Shown: positions 55,601-64,000 of the stretch, in pieces
Numbering within the stretch: position 1 is the stretch's first letter
How the letters are laid out: the number at the start of each line of letters is the position of its first letter
Translations under genes and position numbers: made by a program
NCBI GenBank assembly: GCA_012274445.1
Contig: JAAROD010000004.1
Location: 2,976,001 to 3,040,000, forward strand
Source of the DNA: Sclerotiophoma versabilis
Taxonomy: Eukaryota; Ascomycota; Dothideomycetes; Pleosporales; Didymellaceae
Direction of reading: 5' to 3'
Length of the DNA: 64,000 nt
The notes under the pieces: generated by a model
The model's input: the letters and a program-made list of their open reading frames with translations, nothing else
Told to the model about the DNA's origin: nothing
Databases searched by the model: none

Positions 55601-58399
55601 GTCATTGACGAGACCACAGTGAAGACTCTGGTTTCTTCTCTCAAAGACAGCTCGCCCATGGTTCGCGAGCACACTCTTGGTCTCGTCGCACGGTGCTTGG
55701 AGCACGATCCCAGCTTTGAAAGTTCATTCCTGAAGGATATTCTGGACCTGACTACCGACCCATCCAACGGACCGAAGAAGAAGGCCATCAAGTTATTGAA
55801 AGGCCTGTACACTGGCACACGCTCTCAAGAGAAAAGACTCCAAATCGCCAAGGCTCTTCTCTTGCCCTCGCAGGACGACGAGAAAGCTATAGCAGAGTTG
55901 AGTCGTAGCGTCCTTGAGGAACTCTGGATGGCTCCTCTAGCTTCCTCCAGTCGTACTGATGAGCATCAAGTGAAGCTCGACCGAGCTCACAGGGCAAGTT
56001 TGGTGACAGATGTCGTCGAGCGGATTTACAAGCAGCCGGTACTTCTGGAAGCCTTCGAGAAGTTTCTCGCATATGCCCTGTCCAACGAAGCTAGAGCTAA
56101 AAAGTCGAACATCCAGTTGTGCAAAGAACTCATTGCCGAGATGTTCGATAAGGCGATCGAGTTTAACTCTACCACTGGCACAAAATCGCCGCAAGCAAAG
56201 ATACTTGACGCCCTGAGCATATTTGCCAAAGTCGATTCAACCTTGTTCACTATGGCTCAAGTAGACGACCTCAAGATCCATATCATCGATCTAAAACAGG
56301 CAAGCGAGCTAGCTGTTATCCAACCGATAGTCAGAATCTTCCGCCATGTCTTTCCGACTCTTCCATTCTTGGATCCGAAACTCGCCGAGCACGTGCGAGC
56401 CAATCTCATGCGAGTCGTGCAAAAGTTGGCGAGTTGGGCAAGTCAGGGTCATGTTCCCAGTCGGGACACATTGACGGACGTTGCGCACTGCTTGTGGACC
56501 ATCTGCCCTCTTGTTGATTTAGGTCTGGACAGACTATTCACTATGATATTCTGTGCCCTTTGCTACTTGAGACCGTTAATTCCACCTGCGGAAAAGGACC
56601 AAGTAGCAGCAAAGAGCCCCACCGTGTGCGCATTCCTTGTTTTGCTAGGTACATTCGGCAAAGTTTGCGCTTTCGACAAGCATACGAAACGGTTCATGGA
56701 AAGGCTTGCAAACTATGCACGAGACCAGGTTTTCACTAAGAAGAAGTACAAAGAGAAAGACCTGGCTGCCTTGATCAAGGGCTCTTCTTCAGTATCACTC
56801 ATGCTTCTCGAGACGGTGCGCCCTTTTGAGAAGTCATTCCACGATATGGGCATACGCGAGCATGCTATGCGTAGTTTGGGTGGCATCTGTCAGCAAGCTC
56901 CGGAACTGTTTATGCGTGCTGAGGTTGGGACAGTCATCAAGCTTGTTTTCATCAACCAAGACAACCATCAGCTGAAACTCGTGGTGCTGTCTACATTTGA
57001 GGTGTATTTCACGCGCGCCGAGCGTCGCTCTGAAACGGGTTCGGCGATTGCTGTGGGCGAGGGAGCTGTGAACGGTTCTGCACGCCTTGAGTCATCCTAC
57101 TCCGCTACGGCGACTGATGCTGCTACTACGCACGTGGCCAAACAATTCTTACAAAGCTTCAAAGACATTGCCCTCAAGAACAACAACGAACTGGCCGAAC
57201 GCGCAACGAACATCATTGCCAGTATCAGTCGAGCAGGTTTGGAACATCCGAAAGAGTGCGGTGCTGCCCTCGTTGCACTGTCAACATCCCCCAACAACAA
57301 CATCGCCCACGTGGCCGCTATGGAACACAAGAGGATTCACGAAAAGCAAGAGTCGTATCTTGAGAAGGAGTACGTGCAGGCTGTCCGCATAGCCTTTGAG
57401 TACCAGCGCGATGTCTTCGGTGATCCTCACGGAATGCTCGAGTCAACTCACAGCCCCAAGCTAATTCACCTCTTCAATGCCTTGAAGGGTGGCAAGAAAG
57501 CTACCTTCAAGAAGTTCGTTGAGAATCTGACCAAGCAGCTCAACTTCGACTTCGCGAACCTGGACACGAGTGGTGGAGTGCCTGATGCCGTGTTGTTTGC
57601 TCGCTTCTGCCTTGAGAACCTGGGTCTAGCTGATTTCGCGACCCTCGACATGGTCGCGTCTTTTATTGACAAGGCTGAGGCCATTGTGTTGAAGGACGCT
57701 GGTCCTCTGGTGGCTAGCGAGATTGACAAGGAAATGCCCCAACAAGCCGAGGTTCCGCAGCAGTCGTTCGTGTCGTCCAACCTGAACGAAGAGCTGCAAG
57801 CAATGGCCGTCGACCACAGCATGGGTCAACTAGTTGCACCTTTCGTCCCTGCAGCGGCACGCCCTGCACCTGCCGAGATTAGCGATGACCGATTGCGCAA
57901 GTTCACGGCTGCGTGCATGATACTGCACATGATCTGGGAGACACGTACGTTCGTACGTCGCTGCTACAATGTCCACAAGTACGGCAACAGCATCCCTCAG
58001 AAAGAGTACGCGAAGCCTGCGCAACGTAATAACTTCATTTCTGGTAAAGATCTGTGGGATCGTCTCACGCCCATCATGAGTGCCCTCGACAGCCGAGAGG
58101 CCATGTTCAAGTGCTGCTACGACTTTTCGGAGCTCTTGAATGTCGACCGGGAGGTCAAGGTTGGGGAGGACGAGGATGGGCTCGATGCCGCACTAATGGA
58201 TGCTGGCTACGAGACGCCGACAGAGAATGGTGATGACGCCCGACGCTCTGCATCTATTCCAACCAGCGGACGCGGCAGGAAGAGGAAGAGCAATGTGAGC
58301 TTGGGCAACACTCCGAAGAAGCCACGCAATCGCCCGCAAAGTGCGACAGCTAAGAAGAGGAGCTCTAGGACGCCGGACGACGGTGATGACTTGGGTTAG
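52682..58399 (+). CDS. MIS4: Cohesin loading factor SCC2/MIS4 (NIPBL family)
   Basis: Five exons, 52682-52808, 52889-53078, 53129-53271, 53319-55359 and 55411-58399, with introns of 80, 50, 47 and 51 nt, encode 1829 residues. Scc2 with Scc4 loads cohesin onto chromosomes and stimulates its ATPase. The N-terminal ~300 residues are Pro/Ser/Thr-rich and disordered, the part expected to bind the Scc4 partner. The rest is a helical HEAT-repeat solenoid with family segments such as KLAAGIVTLQAVVCKELPRV, LIEKDPRVIDETTVKTLVSS, SPMVREHTLGLVARCLEHD and LRSLGGICQQAPELFMR. The C-terminus is basic and disordered (GRGRKRKSNVSLGNTPKKP), a likely nuclear signal. All junction phases agree. It is the largest gene in the window. 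Confidence 0.92.
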
Positions 58400-59063
58400 G
58401 TACCGAAGAGTGAGGTCGTTGTCCGCAGGTCACCAAGGACTAGGAGCAGGAAAGGAGGGAAAACGTCGTAACGACACTTTCAGCACGTTCGCCCACGCCA
58501 CGCCGGTAAGCAAACATACAAAAGGCCGCACCGGGACTGGGAAACTTTATTCAGCATTATTGGCGTTTCACGAACATCAGAGATACCCTTTGACATGGTC
58601 AGGCTGCATGTCTATGGCGTTTTGGTATCAACCGTACAGCTTCACGGTTCGAGATCATGGAATGAGATGCTTTTTGCGCAACGATAGTTCGCCGCTCTCG
58701 AGATAAAATTAATGTATTTAGTAGAATAGCCTCGCATTCCAGGTGACAATCTAAAATATAACAAATTTTGTAACTTTACACTAAAAATATTCAACTATAC
58801 TGCATCTTAACTATCTCTTACATCTAGACACTATAAATACCTACAATACCAGCAATCGATGTTATCCATGTCCGGATCGACATTTCCCTTTGTCCGGTGC
58901 AGTCACAATCACAACCATGACTTCCGACACAGGTCGCTTCTTCTCAACCAGAGAAAAACGCTGTGATTATGGGATTACACGTGGTGCTGCGTTCATTGCC
59001 CCTCGTGTGAGTGTCCGGGGATGAATGATTTGGATATCCGCGGAGTTATTGTTCGCACGACTG

Positions 59064-59126
59064 GATGGAAAGGAAAGGAATGGAAGGAAAGGAAAGGAAT
59101 GGAAGGAATGGAAGGAAAGAAAGGAT
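59064..59126 (+). repeat. Imperfect GGAAA/GGAAT purine repeat
   Basis: About 63 bp of GGAAAGGAAAGGAATGGAAGG-like units on the plus strand, mixing 5-bp GGAAA and GGAAT units with GGAAG. The purine/pyrimidine strand asymmetry is complete over most of the length, a sequence type able to form triplex DNA and prone to slippage. Confidence 0.85.
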
Positions 59127-59265
59127 GGCAGATCGGGATATCTCCCGTCACAGATGGTGTGGATTAAAAGTGCAATCAATGCTAGATACGGAAAGAGTGT
59201 GTTGGTCATGATTTGAATGCAAGTGCAGGAGTGAATCAGTGCAAAAAAGGAAAAGCAACGCAGTC

Positions 59266-59286
59266 TTTTTTTTTTTTTTTTTTTTT
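59266..59286 (+). repeat. Homopolymer T run of 21
   Basis: Twenty-one consecutive T residues, followed 45 bp later by two further T7 runs (59334-59348). The length is liable to sequencing or assembly error. Confidence 0.85.
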
Positions 59287-59501
59287 CCAAATATGGAGAT
59301 GTTAAATGTGAAGAAGATCTGATTGCCATGTATTTTTTTATTTTTTTAATTCCTTTGCTGTCGTTGTGAATGCTTGACGCTTGAATTCCGGACAGGATGT
59401 TTGCTAGCTTGTAGTTCCCCATCGGGCTATATTCTTAACACCGTGCTTTCGGATGAGGCGATGACAGAGACCCGTTACACCTAAACTAGGCTGGTGAGAG
59501 T

Positions 59502-60476
59502 TCACAAGACATGTGCTAGGACCCGCGCTATAAGCTTCCTAGCCACGCCTTTGACGACTTTGTTTCCGTAGCGCTTAATGTTGTTGCTCAACTTTGCCAT
59601 GCTCGCACTCAAACCTTTCCTCTTGGTTTCCCTCTTTCTTGCTTCATCTTCCGGGTTCCCCTCTGGACTTGGAGCTGCTTCTTCCTCTCTTGGCCCGTTC
59701 GCATTATTCCCAACCGGCGTGTTATTGCAAATCGCGCTTCTCGGACTTTCTGAAAAAGGTTCAGCGCTATTGAGGCTACACTGCTGCCAGGACCGACTCC
59801 ACCTGCGCTGTTGGCTCGTGAGAGTGACACAGCTCGCACCATCGATAATAATCACGTCTTGTGGGCCTATACTACCGACTCTTCGAAGCTCAGCAGTGCC
59901 GATGTCCTGGATGTTAAGGTCTGTTATGGAAGAGCACATCGAGGGCGCCGAGCTAGCCTCAGTGACGGGCGAAAGAAAATGCGGCTGGTGGAAACAAAGC
60001 GCCCGAGCGGTGCGAGGCTGGTAAACGGGTTCGCTGAATCTTGCGTCCATCTGCGGCGGCGGCGAAGGTGGGAGAGGAATGGCACTTAGATCTGTTCCCT
60101 GCAGCATGGCCGTGACAGCCGGCGACGCGACATTGTGCGGCGGTGCTGGCGTGACTCGTAGCGCAGTGCTCGTTCCTGATGAAGCGCTCGAACTCATGAC
60201 CGAGTCGAGGGAGGGAATGTGGCACAGGTACGGCCATTGTGCCAGGCGCCATCGCACGTCCGGTGCGTTGACGAGGACGGGCGTTCGGCGTGGGCGCATG
60301 GGTGATAGGACGCGTATGACTTCGGGCGGCTTCGCGCGGTCGTCGTTTGTAACAATGTCTACGCTCGAAGATTGGGCCAGTGGTGAGGTACTCGGGAGCG
60401 TGGAGTCGCGTAGGGACTTGAGGCGTTCCTTGAAGCTTTGCGTAGAGTCCTTTTGAGGTGGGATTCCAGAAAGCAT
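59502..60476 (-). CDS. Hypothetical Ser/Pro-rich protein with basic C-terminus
   Basis: Single-exon frame of 324 residues from the ATG at 60476 (MLSGIPPQKDSTQSFKERL). The frame is open a little further upstream only with TTG. Most of the protein is low-complexity and probably disordered (PAPPHNVASPAVTAM, LPPSPPPQMDARF). A short motif, VRWRLAQWPYLCHIPSLD, near residue 75 is richer in Trp and Tyr and might be a binding element. The last ~50 residues are basic and amphipathic (ASMAKLSNNIKRYGNKVVKG, then ARKLIARVLAHVL), suggesting membrane or nucleic-acid contact. No known family recognised. It sits 129 bp downstream of the RAD18 stop. Confidence 0.6.
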   Translation of the reverse strand: MLSGIPPQKDSTQSFKERLKSLRDSTLPSTSPLAQSSSVDIVTNDDRAKPPEVIRVLSPMRPRRTPVLVNAPDVRWRLAQWPYLCHIPSLDSVMSSSASSGTSTALRVTPAPPHNVASPAVTAMLQGTDLSAIPLPPSPPPQMDARFSEPVYQPRTARALCFHQPHFLSPVTEASSAPSMCSSITDLNIQDIGTAELRRVGSIGPQDVIIIDGASCVTLTSQQRRWSRSWQQCSLNSAEPFSESPRSAICNNTPVGNNANGPREEEAAPSPEGNPEDEARKRETKRKGLSASMAKLSNNIKRYGNKVVKGVARKLIARVLAHVL

Positions 60477-60605
60477 GTTTGCTGGTGTGCTAAGTGTTGT
60501 TGAAGTCAAGGATGTTAGAAGGGGGGTTTTTGGGGTATGGGAGATGGATGTGAAATATATGGATGGAGCTCATGCAAAATTTCCCATTTGACCCACGGTT
60601 GGTTG

Positions 60606-62163
60606 CTACCTTGCGGACATATTTACTTCCTTGACGGGCTCCTCAGGCAAAGAGAACATGGGCAGTTTCCGTGAAGAGCTCCCGAGCGGATTTTGTAACC
60701 CGACAGGTATTTCCTTCTGTGGTGCAGCCGTCGATCCTACCGGCTCCGATGCTAAATTCGCATCTGCGTGATTTGGGAGCTGTGCGCCGTCCTGGCGCGT
60801 CCCGAGGCCTGACCCATGGTTGTCCAGACCCTGTGGTTCGACCCCGTTCTGTTGTAACGATTGAGGCTGTCGTTCGATGCTGGTAGGCGCATCTGACATC
60901 TCGAAAAGGGGCTCAGGATGTAGCTCGGACAGCTCTTGCGCATCCCCATCTGCATGCCCGTTCGTCTCTGTCTTGCCCTCTGATTTTAGGGCAGCGCGCT
61001 TCTTCCGTGCCTGAGCAATCAGGTCGTCGAAGTCGCTCTTGTGTGATTTCGCATACCCGCTGCCGTCGAAGTCTTTTCTCATGAATTTGCTCTCTTTGGT
61101 GTCTGCTCTTCCACCTTGTGTGTTCTCCCACTCTTCAAGCTCTTTCACAAGCTGTCTCTTCGGTTTCCGTACGCTTTCGTCTGAATCGCAATTCGAGTTG
61201 TGAATGTTCAGCCATTCAATGTGCCTTCGCTTCATCAGATCCTTGTTGCCCCAGCTCGGTATTCCTATCTCCTGTAGCTTCTTGCGCAGCGCGCCTTCTT
61301 TCATCATAGCATAGTTAAGCTGTGATTGGCGGGTGGGTGGGGGTGAGGGTTCCTTCTGCCGGCGTTGCAAGGCGGTAGGAAACGGGTTCTTGTTTCTGAG
61401 ATGCTGTGTCAGCAGAAAGGCAGCAGTGAGGGTAGTGACCTTCCCCCTACCTGGACCGTGTGCTGCGCCCTTGAGACGCACTTTGCCCAGTACATACGTC
61501 CAAATGATTGAAGACCAGCTCCTGCTTCATAGCCTCGTTGCAGATCGGGCACTTGGCCATGCCTTCAGGCAGAAAGTCTCCATCGCCATCGTCCCCGCTG
61601 TCTGCTATTTCAACCTGCGCATCACCTGAGCCCGCATTACGCTGACTGCGCCGTGTCTGCCGCGGCCTCGTCTGCCTTGCATCTTCGCCGTCTTCGATGT
61701 CTGTGTCTTCTATCTTCCTCTTTCTGCTGCTGCCATTCTCCCTCTTCTCATCTTGGTCTTGGCCTGCACGCGCCAGCTCGAGTGCCTTTGGTCTCGCCTC
61801 TTGGAAACGCATGACGACGTCCCTCACAGCGATGTTTGGCGCCAATTTGTCACTCGACAGCGCTGTCCTGCAGCTGGGGCATTTTCCGTCTGCAGCTATA
61901 CTGCGTCGTATGCATATCGAGCAGAAGGTATGCGAACATGATGTAATGACAGGGTTCGAGTAAAACTCCTTGCACATCTCGCACCGCAAGGCGGCTTCTA
62001 GCGGTTCAAAAGCAGGAAGTGCCGTCGCAATCCAGTCCGTGGAGTCTGGCAGATCGAAGGTCGTCTCCATGGCTGTTTCCGGGTGGAAAAGGGGTGCGGG
62101 TGTTGCAGAAGCTTGAGAGGATGGCGGACGTGTGAGTTGTGCCGTCTGCGTAACCGGTCGCAT
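60606..62163 (-). CDS. RAD18: Postreplication repair E3 ubiquitin ligase RAD18
   Basis: Two exons, 62163-61451 and 61395-60606, with a 55-nt intron (donor GTAGGG, acceptor TCTCAG), encode 500 residues. Rad18 with Rad6 monoubiquitinates PCNA at stalled replication forks. The RING finger is at about 61-98 (CEMCKEFYSNPVITSCSHTF, ending CPSCR). The Rad18-type zinc finger is at about 205-224 (CPICNEAMKQELVFNHLDVC). The SAP domain follows the junction (LNYAMMKEGALRKKLQEIGI, WGNKDLMKRRHIEWLNIHN). A basic Arg-rich linker (RKRKIED) lies between RING and zinc finger. The C-terminal third is disordered and contains the Rad6-binding region by position. A second in-frame ATG at residue 32 (METTFDLPDSTDW) could be the true start. 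Confidence 0.93.
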
Positions 62164-62663
62164 TGGTTAGCCGTACTTTTCAGCGTTCGACGCGTCGCGG
62201 TCGCGATGGTCGGTGCTTCTGGCAGACGCGACGTCACGACACTTCGCGGTTGAGGGAACGATGAAAAGGTGAGTCTGGCCTGTTTTGTCATCCTTCATCC
62301 AAGGGCTAGTGGGGGTGGCGATGATGCTGATAAGTCGGTGAGGTTACTCTGAAGATGGGAAGGTGTAGCAGGCAGTCATCACCATGAAGCATTTGTATAC
62401 TTTCACTCAGCATCAGGTCATAACAGAGTTACTTCTATACGTCGATCCAGTCATTGTTCTCGTTGATGCCCTTTGTCTCTCTCTTGGTTGTGTTTATATA
62501 CTTGGGCGCGCTTTTCTATGGCCTCACCAGCGTTAAGCCTCGCACCGAGCGGCTTGGTGGACTTCTCCTACCCATGTGCTATTCATGGCTACGCTACTTG
62601 TCTGTGCTGAGGTATGGAAGACCTCTGCAACAAGATAAAGGTCCTTTGCCTGCCTTCGGGCTC
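62164..62663. promoter_or_regulatory. RAD18 promoter and ULA1 3' region
   Basis: About 0.5 kb between the ULA1 stop and the RAD18 start, both on the minus strand. A plus-strand frame (62454-62918) begins with a hydrophobic stretch but then runs antisense through the ULA1 last exon and is rejected. No gene seen. Confidence 0.5.
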
Positions 62664-64000
62664 TCAGACTTTGAAAACCGCGCTCTTGCTCTTGACGCCA
62701 TCGAAGACGCACGTGTTGTCAACAGGAATATACTGCTCCGTGACAACCTTGATTATCTCTTGCGACACAATGCCGCCAGTAAGCGCGGCAATGTTGTGGA
62801 GCTCAGCTCCGCCTGCTCGAGCACTATGGTTTGTCAGCTATGCGCCTCATCCGTCAGAGATCCATTGCTCCACTTACAACTCCTGTGCAAACTCCCCAAT
62901 CTTCATTTTGATCGCTGAATATTCTGGGTCTTCGACGCGTGTTCCAGCTTCCTTGATCAAGTCGTCCATGATGGTTTGAGCAATGCCAGTGAGCTTCTCG
63001 GCGTCTGTGTGTGCATCCCTTTCACCGGGCGCTTGTGCAGCGCCACCGAGGGCGTCCTTGTCGTGCGTTGCGGCGAACTCGTCCCATGCTAGGAAAGCAA
63101 TATATAGCGGTATCAAGGAGTCCGGGAAAGTAAGCTCTTGTGCTGTGATGTGTCAGAATGAAAGCCAATTCCACGCCCGCAATGACGTACCAAGAGACCT
63201 CGCCCTGTCACCCCACTTGACCTTCTGTCCAGCCTGCACGACATGGAACGGCCGGCCACGCACCAGCTTGATGTGTGCAGCATTTTTGCAGAATGCCTCG
63301 ACATGCTTTTCATCGATAGGTATGCTCCGGTTGGCATTTCTCTCCAAGAATCGGACGTTCTCTAGCACTTCAGCAAGATCTTTCCGTGCTTTTGACTTGT
63401 AGACGCTCTGAAGCTGGATGTAGTCCTTTGAGCGAGCCTTCATGTCTGGCACGGAGCCTGGCACTGGAAGGACACCGTATTTCGTATAGAACAGCCCAAC
63501 AGCGTTGGCGATGACCCAGAAGGTGGGTGAGTCCTCTCGAATAAGAAGAGATTCTGGAGTAGTGAAGATTTCCTTGACTGAGCTGCTAACCTCGGGAGGG
63601 TTGAGGGACTTCAAAACGGCAGCCACAGCTTCATCAAAGTTCTCCTCCCCGCCCTCGGGATTGTTTGTTCTTGCGGCTTGTGACACTGTCGTCCTGAACT
63701 CTGTCTTCTCCTTGTAGTTTTGCGGTACTTCTCCATGATGGGTCTTCTTCCACTCCTCCAGATAGTGCAGCAGCAATGCCAGGTATGGCACATGGCCATG
63801 GTCGTCTGGGCTCATACTCTCGAGGTCTGCCGTCTTCTCCTGTGCGAATTGCAGTAGCTCCGGCCATGGCTTCAACAAGCGCAGGTCTGTCGTGCTCTCA
63901 GGACCAGGATGTGTGTCGACGATAGGAAAGGCGGGCGGCAGATGGACGGAGAAGTGCGAGTAGAAGCCGAGGGAGTGCAGGTAGAAGAGTGGGATCAGCG
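62664..64000 (-). CDS. ULA1: NEDD8-activating enzyme E1 regulatory subunit ULA1 (APP-BP1), partial
   Basis: The gene enters from the right edge; its 5' part lies beyond the window. Visible exons are 64000-63191 (partial), 63142-62878 and 62823-62664, with introns of 48 and 54 nt. Ula1 pairs with Uba3 to activate the ubiquitin-like protein NEDD8/Rub1 for cullin modification. Visible motifs: LIPLFYLHSLGFYSHFSV and AFPIVDTHPGPESTTDLRL, then WPELLQFAQEKT, FWVIANAVGLFYTKYGVLPV, PGSVPDMKARSKDYIQLQ, and the last exon ARAGGAELHNIAALTGGIV with IKVVTEQYIPVDNTCVFDG, typical of the APP-BP1 C-terminus. About 410 residues are seen, roughly three quarters of a normal protein. Identity is firm. Confidence 0.93.

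Larger units (their letters stand above)
58400..59501. other. AT-rich convergent 3' region with simple repeats
   Basis: About 1.1 kb between the SCC2 stop and the stop of the minus-strand unknown gene. The part 58700-58870 is strongly AT-rich. It contains the GGAAA-type repeat and the long T run listed separately. A 151-codon minus frame (58967-59422) crosses both repeats (Lys- and Phe/Pro-rich), so I reject it as a gene. Confidence 0.55.

Noticed and set aside
58644..58654. GGTTCGAGATC, resembling a tRNA B box
   Set aside because: It departs from the GGTTCGANNCC consensus and there is no A box or foldable cloverleaf around it. I recognised no tRNA, rRNA or snoRNA gene elsewhere, though I could not scan exhaustively.
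58967..59422. 151-codon minus frame between SCC2 and the next gene
   Set aside because: It is built from the translated T/A run (Lys-rich) and the GGAAA repeat (Phe/Pro-rich).
62454..62918. 154-codon plus-strand frame starting with a hydrophobic segment
   Set aside because: More than half is antisense to the ULA1 last exon, whose motif IKVVTEQYIPVDNTCVFDG is unmistakable; the remainder lies in the RAD18 promoter.
1..64000. CRISPR array, insertion sequences, prophage or biosynthetic cluster
   Set aside because: The DNA is fungal nuclear. No regularly spaced repeats, transposase, integrase, polyketide or peptide synthetase motifs were seen; the only repeats are short tandem arrays.

Overview
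The window is nuclear DNA of a filamentous ascomycete (Pezizomycotina). Evidence: intron-containing genes with short introns (mostly 43-80 nt, GT..AG, CTAAC/CTAAT-like branch sites), about 0.6 genes per kb on both strands, no operons, and a typically fungal gene set (RTA1-type membrane protein, GH125 mannosidase, HAK potassium transporter, fungal-type Dicer-like protein, Rrn6, Scc2/Mis4). The protein sequences feel closest to Dothideomycetes, perhaps Pleosporales, but that is an impression rather than something I could test. Exon boundaries below were worked out by hand from splice sites, reading frame and family motifs.

Layout. 0.5-8.8 kb: TYW1 (wybutosine tRNA modification) with an N-terminal membrane anchor, a small coiled-coil protein, an inositol polyphosphate kinase, and a La-motif/Arb1 fusion protein with a GC-AG intron. 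10.1-11.2 kb: RTA1-like membrane protein. 11.2-19.7 kb: a gene-poor accessory island with a decayed coiled-coil gene, a coiled-coil gene with a late in-frame stop, a Gln-rich small gene, a relic open frame and a 66-residue SMP-type protein. 19.8-31.9 kb: housekeeping block: POP4 (RNase P/MRP), GH125 mannosidase, CLP1 (mRNA 3' end processing), RRN6 (RNA polymerase I initiation), SPC25 (kinetochore), DHX35-like helicase. 32-36 kb: mostly empty, with an AhpD-like protein ending in the peroxisomal signal AKL. 36.3-50.2 kb: HAK potassium transporter, a small coiled-coil protein, a GDSL esterase with a 10-nt microexon, TAP42, Dicer-like 1 and a conserved unknown protein. 50.7-58.4 kb: deoxyhypusine hydroxylase, RPA12, cohesin loader SCC2/MIS4. 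59.5-64 kb: a low-complexity unknown, RAD18 and the 3' two thirds of ULA1 (NEDD8 E1 subunit), which runs off the right edge.

How the genes relate. Most are independent housekeeping genes, many in divergent pairs sharing 0.36-0.9 kb promoters (IPK/Arb1, GH125/CLP1, RRN6/SPC25, TAP42/DCL1, 422-aa unknown/DOHH, RPA12/MIS4). Two RNA-silencing genes lie in the window (La-Arb1 and DCL1) but 35 kb apart, so they are not a cluster. RRN6 and RPA12 both serve RNA polymerase I. The points most worth following are the La-motif/Arb1 fusion, the membrane-segment frame directly after the GH125 stop codon, the esterase microexon and the decaying accessory island.
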